From Stictocephala bisonia (lineage: Eukaryota > Arthropoda > Insecta > Hemiptera > Membracidae), in assembly GCA_035578905.1 (NCBI GenBank), contig JAQJVL010000303.1, forward strand, positions 248,001 through 312,000: a DNA stretch of 64,000 bases. Reading direction: 5' to 3'. Numbering within the stretch: position 1 is the stretch's first letter; every line of letters starts with the position of its first letter. Positions 62,501-64,000 of the stretch are shown in pieces. The notes beneath the pieces were generated by a model. That model was given only the letters and a program-made list of their open reading frames with translations, did no database searches and had not been told where the DNA came from. Position numbers and translations under genes: made by a program.

Positions 62501-63159
62501 TTTTTTTTGATTATACAGTATATTATTTATTAAATAGCTTTTGATTATGCTTTTTGAATAGTAAACAAAGTAAGTATAGTTCAATTTTTAAAACCATAGA
62601 CTCAGCCGTCCGCTACGGTACTAACCTAAATTGATAAATGTAGTCCCATCCTGCATCGAATGACCTAATTTGAGCGAATGTTAGCAAGACACCCTTTACA
62701 ATACCGCCGCTTCCGGACCTCGAGTCTACCATAATAAAAATTGAACTATACAATCAGATTAATATTTATTCTGGCAATTGATTATATTTCTAAACAGAAA
62801 GAGAGAATGTTATCAAAATACTCTTAATTCTGAATTAACTATTGGTAGGGATTATTTTTTTTGATTTTTATTTTTGTATACAGAATGTTTATTGTGTAAT
62901 AACGAGATTACCACAAAAATATTCACCTTTAGTTGTTGTTATATGCTTACCTTATGGCGCTTGGCGGCCTGCTGGAACCATTCCTACCAAAGAGAATGCG
63001 GTGAGAATCCCGGGGGGTGAATGGCCGTTTTGTGTTAACAGCTCGTACGGCCTTGTGTTCCATAGCTGCTCTAGCCTCACTAATTATCTCTGCGCTGGTT
63101 TTGATAATACAAGAAGGAGGTGTATAAAAAGGGTTGTAGCGACTCCTCGTCTCCATCAT
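26415..63159 (-). CDS. ARMC2: ARMC2, armadillo repeat-containing protein 2 (whole gene, 16 coding exons)
   Basis: Joined on the minus strand, 16 exons give 2721 nt: 906 residues and a TGA. Human ARMC2 is about 867. All introns are GT-AG and all phases agree. The N-terminus (residues 1-69) has the family signature KTSAEIISEARAAM and KRPFTPRDSHRILFG. Residues 70-289 look disordered. Armadillo-like helices fill about 290-847, with family-typical LRVSGHNLSVVCKLIFKVSR, RLGYALGNIMAK, ENEELVLSTLSTLNNLSFH, EVTRVFGNLTRS and LACQALWNFC. In the family, ARMC2 is needed for sperm flagella in mammals, its fly counterpart is gudu, and in Chlamydomonas it acts as an intraflagellar-transport adaptor for radial spokes. 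A role in sperm axoneme assembly is inferred. Introns are full of transposons, but no exon is damaged. Confidence 0.95.
26594..27306 (-). other. ARMC2 intron 15, first part
   Basis: AT-rich intron sequence; no repeat or gene recognised. Confidence 0.5.
27307..27640 (+). mobile_element. LINE pol C-terminal fragment in ARMC2 intron 15
   Basis: The plus strand encodes CLLYLRANLNKIELRGAIHS, HETRYCNDVNLPQVRLIKS and LYNKIPLEIRQLDKKDFKKS, the C-terminal domain typical of CR1/jockey-like non-LTR polymerases, then a stop. The RT core is absent, so the copy is 5'-truncated. It is antisense to ARMC2. Confidence 0.8.
27641..28319 (-). other. ARMC2 intron 15, remainder
   Basis: AT-rich. One isolated minus-oriented minisatellite unit (CCCATACACGTACAGTG near 27930-27957) belongs to the family arrayed at 20.4-21.0 kb. 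Confidence 0.6.
28320..28480 (-). CDS. ARMC2: ARMC2 exon 15
   Basis: Acceptor tatttgcag, donor CTTG|gtaaga, phase 2 in and 1 out. Encodes LISVLEKYGEQDWRLASLAC and QALWNFCIDSTHLY, matching the family's DWQLACLVCKTLWNF. Confidence 0.95.
28481..29147 (-). other. ARMC2 intron 14, first part
   Basis: No recognised repeat or gene. An 88-codon minus-strand frame (28616-28882) has no family signature. Confidence 0.4.
29148..29485 (-). repeat. 24-bp minisatellite
   Basis: About 12-13 copies of CACAAGGACCAGGTAGAGAT plus AGTG. Because 24 is a multiple of three, minus-strand frames stay open through it and read as a hydrophobic 8-residue repeat (LVLVHYLY). No start context or splice signals tie it to a gene. 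Confidence 0.93.
29845..30050 (-). mobile_element. Helitron family B 3' end, second copy
   Basis: CTAG at 29845-29848 (followed by T on the minus strand) and hairpin GCATGC-GAA-GCGTGC at 29860-29874 match the terminus at 24383, including the adjoining GGGGTTGGC. The 5' extent is unknown; the stated right bound is arbitrary. Confidence 0.55.
30638..30770 (-). CDS. ARMC2: ARMC2 exon 14
   Basis: Acceptor gatgaacag, donor AACAG|gtacat, phase 1 in and 2 out. Encodes IFQLVRCLTHENKELLCTVT and GVLINLMSDWDKR. Confidence 0.93.
30829..31206 (-). other. 125-codon open frame in ARMC2 intron 13, unrecognised
   Basis: An unusually long open frame for this base composition, just upstream of exon 14 on the same strand. 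It contains EKYYVGPSDVEQLVAMIQV and has no recognised family. At its end, 30850-30890 on the minus strand resembles a decayed hammerhead-like motif (TGAAGAAGCC, then GGC, then GAAA). It may be a Penelope-type or other repeat remnant. Confidence 0.3.
31661..34115 (-). mobile_element. Non-LTR retrotransposon with EN and RT remnants, internally deleted
   Basis: Minus-strand order: a repeat-containing ORF1-like segment (34115-33619); an exonuclease-endonuclease-phosphatase domain (33480-32714) with ITGDINVDCLA and the catalytic SDH in TSLSDHTGQ; a linker (32679-32368); an RT start at about 32260-32190 (LKSKPSSGIDEV); then, after a gap lacking the catalytic FADD region, the C-terminal domain (31997-31758, DTHPYNTRNIVNF and FYSVEECLQMGRP). 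Frameshifts and stops are present. It resembles CR1/Daphne/jockey-type elements. It lies in ARMC2 intron 13, same strand. Confidence 0.8.
33884..34115 (-). repeat. In-frame 48-54 bp repeat in LINE ORF1 region
   Basis: Four to five copies encode variants of RDSQTPTKKLNPDMT on the minus strand (frame 34073-33864). The repeat is proline-, lysine- and serine-rich and basic, which could suit nucleic-acid binding; that is inference. Confidence 0.85.
34117..35793 (-). other. ARMC2 intron 13, remaining AT-rich part
   Basis: No gene. Contains a 46-bp direct duplication at 35357-35456 (separate entry). A 73-codon frame at 34919-35140 is unremarkable. Confidence 0.45.
35357..35456. repeat. Tandem duplication of about 46 bp
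   Basis: TTAATCAAGGAAAATTATTC through TTTTTAAATTTA occurs twice (35367-35402 region and 35413-35456), essentially identical, with a few bases between. This indicates a recent small tandem duplication. Confidence 0.9.
35794..35907 (-). CDS. ARMC2: ARMC2 exon 13
   Basis: Acceptor attgttacag, donor CTGGAG|gtaata, phase 1 on both sides. Encodes ALSSLLLTGTDDCLIEVTRV and FGNLTRSKEARDYILETG. Confidence 0.95.
36115..36165. repeat. Perfect 21-bp hairpin
   Basis: ACTCCAATAAGCATGTGTCAT (36115-36135) and its exact reverse complement (36145-36165) are separated by 9 nt. A further ATGACACA/TGACACATGC copy precedes it. It lies in ARMC2 intron 12. Confidence 0.9.
36831..37005 (-). CDS. ARMC2: ARMC2 exon 12
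   Basis: Acceptor tgttgacag, donor CTCAAG|gtattg, phase 0 in and 1 out. Encodes DGGRFIDILLTVLRRKSITE and NEELVLSTLSTLNNLSFH. Confidence 0.95.
37118..37197 (-). other. Candidate cryptic 80-nt exon in ARMC2
   Basis: Between exons 11 and 12, with good splice signals: acceptor ctcttctag and donor CTCAG|gtaagt-like. Reading in the frame that joins exon 12 gives PEEDARETLVCLIVFKVFAS without stops, but that frame does not join exon 11: 80 nt is not a multiple of three. Constitutive use would break the protein, whereas direct joining of exons 11 and 12 is in frame. Poison exon, alternative first exon or chance are all possible. Confidence 0.35.
37698..39929. mobile_element. hAT transposon with 8-bp duplications, host of a nested LINE
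   Basis: Left end CAGTGCCGAATTAAGCAC, right end reversed CAGAGCTGGATTAAGGCCC: hAT-type TIRs (CAG-x-GC-x-G-x-ATTAAG). Both sides carry the identical 8-bp duplication GGTCTGAA (37690-37697 and 39930-39937), the length expected for hAT. No transposase is recognised; about 1.26 kb of the interior is a LINE fragment. It lies in ARMC2 intron 11. Confidence 0.88.
38441..39700 (+). mobile_element. LINE 5' region with endonuclease, nested in the hAT element
   Basis: The plus strand reads SSKRATNLVAGPSQICDIPP into the endonuclease start LKVVHFNAESKVKSECI, LLVNNLDILALQETHIEYYN, then after a break VGGFNIHHSQWGYNTND (catalytic GDFN-type motif with D changed to G) and a decayed linker to about 39580. The RT domain is absent. 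Stops interrupt it. Fragments of the same family lie at 11.58 kb. Confidence 0.8.
40363..40476 (-). CDS. ARMC2: ARMC2 exon 11
   Basis: Acceptor tgtttgtag, donor GCAAAG|gtaagt, phase 0 on both sides. Encodes MIRIVANMCLHPAVGAGL, equivalent to the family's RVLANLCIHPSVG, then an acidic tail DDDDNLYTFEHHSAK. Confidence 0.95.
41001..41700 (-). mobile_element. Helitron family A, copy 2, with helicase remnant
   Basis: Minus strand: A|TCTATATTTATAAAAGAGG (5' end at 41700) to GCCGGGTTCAG-CTAG|T (3' end at 41001), inserted between A and T as is canonical. It is the inverted, longer homologue of 468-961 and retains the end of the Rep/helicase gene. Confidence 0.92.
41095..41295 (-). pseudogene. C-terminus of Helitron Pif1-like helicase
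   Basis: 66 codons: RLASAITINKSQGQSLRIAA and FSHGQLYVAYSRVGSPKNLY are the last helicase motifs (NKSQGQ and the QLYVA-SRV arginine-finger block) of Helitron RepHel proteins. The Rep domain and most of the helicase are deleted. Confidence 0.9.
42661..43457 (-). other. ARMC2 intron 10, near exon 10
   Basis: AT-rich; no gene or repeat family recognised. Confidence 0.45.
43458..43613 (-). CDS. ARMC2: ARMC2 exon 10
   Basis: Acceptor ataccatag, donor GTTATT|gtaaaa (a weaker donor), phase 0 on both sides. Encodes LYEEPGALAAILELLEGYLE and an acidic linker. The intron before it (43614-49000) is the largest container of mobile DNA in the gene. Confidence 0.9.
43614..44142 (-). other. ARMC2 intron 9, near exon 10
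   Basis: AT-rich. A 71-codon plus-strand frame (43855-44070) has no recognisable features. Confidence 0.4.
44143..44285 (-). mobile_element. LINE pol C-terminal fragment, inverted to 47.5 kb copy
   Basis: The reverse complement matches 47540-47680 closely (TGGTACTCTCATGGCAAC, GATAAGACATCA.GAGGAGCT), the VQLNRVM-SGTL block of the same LINE. It forms an inverted pair 3.3 kb apart. Confidence 0.75.
44426..45484. mobile_element. piggyBac-type non-autonomous element
   Basis: TTAA (44422-44425) then CCCTCCATGTGGCATTC; right end reversed TTAA (45485-45488) then CCCTCGATCCGGCAGTC. The imperfect TIRs start CCCTC and the TTAA duplications are intact; length 1059 bp. ATTTCGAAACATTTT.CGTTCG is repeated near the left end. 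No transposase frame. Confidence 0.82.
45493..45577. repeat. 35-bp-arm hairpin
   Basis: AACTAATTCACAATATAATA and the following TTTGTTT (45493-45519) are perfectly complementary to 45551-45577; pairing extends about 8 bp further inward with one mismatch. It lies between the piggyBac MITE and the Penelope-like element. Confidence 0.9.
45682..45724 (-). ncRNA. Hammerhead-ribozyme-like motif, left arm
   Basis: Minus strand: TGGT, CTGAGGA (core CUGANGA), A, GGTGA, loop, TCACC, GAAA, TCGA, TC, ACCA. Stem I is TGGT/ACCA, stem II GGTGA/TCACC, and stem III would be the self-complementary TCGA, with a UC cleavage site. This is the minimal architecture reported in Penelope-like elements, thought to work as dimers. 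One extra A precedes stem II. Confidence 0.65.
46030..46598 (-). pseudogene. Penelope RT and GIY-YIG endonuclease remnants
   Basis: 46598-46395 encodes NSIPKIHKPNVSIRPLVNFK and SAPTYNVSKIL, the PKIHK/RPI-SPTY motif of Penelope RTs. About 46200-46030 encodes KCNNCNMFYIGQTVHFS followed by an H-x-x-AFK-like helix, the YIG half of GIY-YIG. Frameshifts separate them and the catalytic YxDD box is missing. Confidence 0.8.
46968..47010 (+). ncRNA. Hammerhead-ribozyme-like motif, right arm
   Basis: Plus strand: TGGT, CTGAGGA, A, GGTGA, loop GTATGGT, TCACC, GAAA, TTGA, TC, ACCA. Stems I and II are intact; stem III is TTGA instead of TCGA, so self-pairing weakens to G-U. It is in opposite orientation to the left-arm copy. 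Confidence 0.6.
47398..48130 (+). mobile_element. LINE pol C-terminal region
   Basis: The plus strand reads KTRANVLHHIAGTTWVANAH, TALSLVYSSTEYM, IDVQLNRVMRVISGTLMATP, then a decayed DPSKY/REWT stretch, and the terminal zinc motif CDCGESIETMDHIVTECPLR. The order is that of jockey/LOA-type polymerases. Several stops and frameshifts. The 84-codon minus-strand frame at 47732-47986 is a shadow. Confidence 0.82.
48131..49000 (-). other. ARMC2 intron 9, near exon 9
   Basis: AT-rich intron; no gene or repeat recognised. Confidence 0.5.
49001..49169 (-). CDS. ARMC2: ARMC2 exon 9
   Basis: Acceptor gtttcag, donor CTTAAG|gtgagg, phase 2 in and 0 out. Encodes ILSTNEDCCESIVSYENSF and the conserved RQDIVVRLGYALGNIMAK. 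Confidence 0.95.
49170..50028 (-). other. ARMC2 intron 8
   Basis: AT-rich; nothing recognised. Confidence 0.5.
50029..50225 (-). CDS. ARMC2: ARMC2 exon 8
   Basis: Acceptor gattttag, donor CTAAG|gtaagt, phase 0 in and 2 out. Armadillo-type helices: MFQLTGALRNVASEE and LDLICNIARTL. Confidence 0.95.
50226..50614 (-). other. ARMC2 intron 7
   Basis: Short AT-rich intron; nothing recognised. Confidence 0.5.
50615..50787 (-). CDS. ARMC2: ARMC2 exon 7
   Basis: Acceptor gtttacag, donor AATGCT|gtaagt, phase 1 in and 0 out. Encodes ELFMEALGRASP to LMVLHIKIVNNA. Confidence 0.93.
50788..51844 (-). other. ARMC2 intron 6
   Basis: AT-rich. An 80-codon plus-strand frame (50879-51121) has no recognised family. 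Confidence 0.45.
51845..51947 (-). CDS. ARMC2: ARMC2 exon 6
   Basis: Acceptor catcacag, donor TTAG|gtaatg, phase 0 in and 1 out. Encodes LRVSGHNLSVVCKLIFKVSR and the following DKNDQLFQDTNVL, one of the best conserved stretches of the family. Confidence 0.95.
51948..52929 (-). other. ARMC2 intron 5, left part
   Basis: AT-rich. 52422-52452 holds GGCATTTGGATCCAGATGCC, a 9-bp palindrome arm pair next to a GTAACGTTTCAC stretch on the minus strand; it looks like a decayed Penelope-type hammerhead. CAGTTACAGTAGTCC at about 52793 may be the left TIR of the Tigger relic. Confidence 0.4.
52930..53930 (+). pseudogene. Tigger/jerky-like (pogo) transposase relic
   Basis: The plus strand carries a CENP-B-type helix-turn-helix (EFGISKATVCDIKKKRENIL near 53035-53095), several decayed frames, then at 53655-53830 the DDE-domain motif LLIGSCSSHPPE and FLPPNVIAHGQPVGQHVIYP, the Tigger LLLDNAPAHP / FLPPN-T-LIQPMDQGVI block with the catalytic N/D changed. 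The last frame is 109 codons (53595-53924). The right TIR was not found. It lies in ARMC2 intron 5 on the opposite strand. Confidence 0.82.
53931..54601 (-). other. ARMC2 intron 5, near exon 5
   Basis: Contains ACAGGGTGTCCATAAAAAAT near 54089, like the GGGTGTCCCATAAA ends of Tc1/IS630-type elements; no partner is clear. Otherwise AT-rich. Confidence 0.4.
54602..54780 (-). CDS. ARMC2: ARMC2 exon 5
   Basis: Acceptor catttcag, donor CTTATG|gtaagt, phase 1 in and 0 out. Encodes the first clear armadillo-like helices (VISVLERLYIVLEG, LKTIYKFVENAGETLLLHI). Confidence 0.93.
54781..55744 (-). other. ARMC2 intron 4, near exon 5
   Basis: No gene or repeat family recognised. A loose echo of the 57.18-57.46 kb text (AAGTACTTTTGTG, CATCTCCAATTTTATGAAGACCAAAG) occurs inverted near 55420-55520, so the two stretches may be inverted copies of one unknown repeat. 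Confidence 0.4.
55745..56620 (-). mobile_element. Tc1/IS630-like (DUF4817-type) transposon relic
   Basis: Minus strand 56500-56230 encodes FFEWSNLKSLVYHTPVENI, then CETIKQKHGVFERMRELLRK and IEVNGRHMEHLL, the C-terminal region of insect Tc1/mariner-like transposases of the DUF4817 group. 56600-56520 has a decayed upstream stretch. GAGTATCCCATAAATTAAAG near 55757-55776 fits one transposon end. The catalytic region is mostly lost. Confidence 0.7.
57181..57470. repeat. Unclassified repeat partner of 55.42-55.52 kb
   Basis: CTTTGGTCTTCATAAAATTGGAGATGCGGATAT (split for length) near 57311 and AAAAGTACTTGGTAC near 57389 are inverted echoes of 55380-55520. Family unknown. Confidence 0.45.
57570..57885 (+). 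mobile_element. RTE/CR1-like LINE pol 3' fragment
   Basis: The plus strand gives VEESVRKRIENSRIRWYGML (the R-x-RW-GH motif), then after frameshifts WPTGRPSG-like GRP-W and IDYVRKDVERS. This is the standard tail of RTE/CR1-type polymerases. No RT core remains. Confidence 0.7.
58103..58400 (-). CDS. ARMC2: ARMC2 exon 4
   Basis: The longest exon (298 nt). Acceptor tgtttttag, donor GCAAG|gtacag, phase 0 in and 1 out. Encodes ETSPKENISACVTEDK to VDSLLNLLQKLRKQ, the end of the disordered region and the first helix. Confidence 0.9.
58455..60082 (-). mobile_element. R2-like non-LTR retrotransposon, internally deleted, in ARMC2 intron 3
   Basis: On the minus strand: two degraded C2H2 fingers (KSFSRLQSHIKATH at about 60000-59955; RCPRSDQIFKIKGLRIHISK at about 59650-59590); a lysine-rich spacer with WENKLLEIIDNDIPYHAIDN; an RT start (ISLALKGISKDTAPGPDKSL near 58960-58900); then, past a gap with no catalytic box, RRIIERAIVRKCTPY and FLEDIDKIIRSSVKEIIGLP followed by YAPCNLIGLGIFKATWEAF, a block typical of R2/NeSL-type elements. 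N-terminal zinc fingers plus this block point to the R2-type group. The site is not 28S rDNA. Confidence 0.75.
60083..60267 (-). CDS. ARMC2: ARMC2 exon 3
   Basis: Acceptor ggtttcattag, donor CAG|gtaagg. Phase 1 in, phase 0 out. Encodes LPEEVENEDSRLST to EEKEVVTAILQ. The reading frame stays open for about 310 nt past the donor, into the adjoining R2-like LINE. Confidence 0.85.
60268..61928 (-). other. ARMC2 intron 2
   Basis: AT-rich; no gene or repeat family recognised. Confidence 0.5.
61929..62104 (-). CDS. ARMC2: ARMC2 exon 2
   Basis: Acceptor atcttcag, donor AACT|gtgagt. It starts in phase 2 and ends in phase 1. Encodes a basic, poorly conserved stretch (SLGQVKFQDFEGTLPKLSSG to FKSTASLEN). 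Confidence 0.85.
62105..62950 (-). other. ARMC2 intron 1
   Basis: AT-rich; nothing recognised. Confidence 0.5.
62951..63159 (-). CDS. ARMC2: ARMC2 exon 1 (residues 1-69)
   Basis: Starts at a double ATG (MMETRSRYNPFYTPP). It carries the conserved SAEIISEARAAM and RPFTPRDSHRILFG blocks and ends ATAAG|gtaagc in phase 2. TTTATTTATTCAG just upstream (about 63166-63178) looks like an acceptor, so a 5' UTR intron is likely. Confidence 0.92.
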
Positions 63160-63600
63160 ATTGACTGAATAAATAAAATATACATTCAGAGATTTGAAAC
63201 TGTTAATTCAGTCACTAATAACATAAAAATTGATGTTATGCTAACACATTCATCGATATTATTTGAGAAAATATTTTTATAAAAGACAAAAAGAAAAAGT
63301 TACGTTATAACAGGAGCTAAACTTTGTTTTCAATAGCTACTGGTCTTTACTTACAGGAGATATCAGAGATGTAGCAATATATTCTGTTTTTTTATTTAAC
63401 ATAATCTAGAAAATGATATTTAAATTTTAACTATACATACTTCCAATAATTATGTGTACATCGTTTGGATGTACCATAAAATTTTTCTTGATTTTAGGTT
63501 AAAACCTCCTCATTTTCTTATATATATATATATATTATTTATAATAGATTCTCAAGTAATAGAAATTTTTTTGCCAGTAAATTGATTAGTTAGTGAAGTC
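63160..63600 (-). promoter_or_regulatory. 5' flank of ARMC2
   Basis: Upstream sequence with a likely 5' UTR acceptor (TTTATTTATTCAG, about 63166-63178 on the minus strand) and a short TA array near 63521-63536. No defined promoter motif is seen; the transcription start may lie beyond an upstream intron. Confidence 0.35.
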
Positions 63601-63735
63601 TGTCACTACTGGTGGTTTACAATGCATTAAATTTACATGGGACTACTCCAGAGTTCCACTACTGGGCTATGAAACAGGTAAGAGATATAACATTCAGTGA
63701 GGAATCTATCTGGGTGTAGATAAAATCAATGTTTA
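63600..63735. repeat. Dispersed repeat copy
   Basis: Shares GCATTAAATTTACATGGGAC and following bases with 19590-19720. Unclassified. Confidence 0.5.
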
Positions 63736-63754
63736 CACTTATTATCCATGAATA

Positions 63755-64000
63755 CAATTATTCATAAGACGCCGATCATCAAGATATGGGCGAATATGGA
63801 TTTCGAATGAGTGTGATGAGTGTAGATGAGCGAATGTAGTCATTGTTACAAACTAAGGCCGACTATTCCTTAGAAAGTGTCATTAATTAGTAGCCCAATG
63901 ACAAATTAATTAGTAGCCGGTGATTATCAGCTGATCCTTCTCAAAATGTATTGACTCTGATTGGGATCGAACTGAGAACCTTTAGCACATGAAGCTGGGA
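63755..64000 (-). mobile_element. tRNA-derived SINE, cut by the window end
   Basis: On the minus strand the window edge reads TCCCAGCTTCATGTGCTAAA then GGTTCTCAGTTCGATCCCAA; AGTTCGATCCC fits the RNA polymerase III box B (GGTTCGANTCC). The body continues to about 63755. A second, truncated copy is at 18801-18965. Box A lies beyond the edge. Confidence 0.6.

Noticed and set aside
62842..63168. 108-codon plus-strand frame opposite ARMC2 exon 1
   Set aside because: The minus strand carries the conserved ARMC2 N-terminus with splice sites; the plus frame is a shadow.
1..64000. A novel multi-gene defence or biosynthetic system
   Set aside because: Only three unrelated host genes and transposon remnants are recognisable; nothing indicates a coordinated gene cluster.

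Overview
The window is AT-rich eukaryotic nuclear DNA: GT-AG introns up to several kb, long gene-poor stretches, TA microsatellites and many old transposons. The gene set (an ARMC2 orthologue, an EMG1 first exon, a CREBZF-like bZIP gene) and the mix of Helitrons, piggyBac, hAT, Tigger/pogo, Penelope-like and several non-LTR families suggest an arthropod, most likely an insect. The species cannot be fixed from the sequence.

Layout. 1-4.8 kb: a short Helitron, then a complete but disabled piggyBac element (TIRs and TTAA duplications intact, transposase broken), lying downstream of the first coding exon of EMG1 (minus strand; the rest is not in the window). 4.8-7.3 kb: non-LTR fragments in opposite orientations. 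8.0-9.05 kb: an uninterrupted plus-strand bZIP gene of the CREBZF/Zhangfei type. 9.05-26.4 kb: mostly intergenic, with a weak candidate for a small spliced plus-strand gene, a pogo-like element, TTAA MITEs, a BED/hAT transposase relic, two minisatellite families (one in inverted blocks), a Helitron with a terminal hairpin and a hammerhead-like motif.

26.4-63.2 kb: one minus-strand gene, ARMC2, reconstructed here as 16 coding exons whose lengths add to 2721 nt (906 codons plus stop), with every splice phase consistent. ARMC2 is an armadillo-repeat protein of cilium/flagellum assembly. Its introns hold nearly all the mobile DNA of the right half: a hAT element with perfect 8-bp duplications and a LINE nested in it; an inverted-repeat element with a Helitron nested in it; a piggyBac MITE; a Penelope-like element with long inverted arms, each carrying a hammerhead-ribozyme-like motif; a Tigger relic; a Tc1/IS630-type relic; and an R2-like LINE with N-terminal zinc fingers that starts just after exon 3. 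The window ends in a probable tRNA-derived SINE.

The three recognised genes are unrelated housekeeping, regulatory and ciliary genes, with no sign of functional clustering. I found no new multi-gene system. The parts most worth a second look are the ribozyme-like motifs in the Penelope-like arms, the nested transposons with readable boundaries, the frame-breaking 80-nt cryptic exon in ARMC2, and the inverted minisatellite block.
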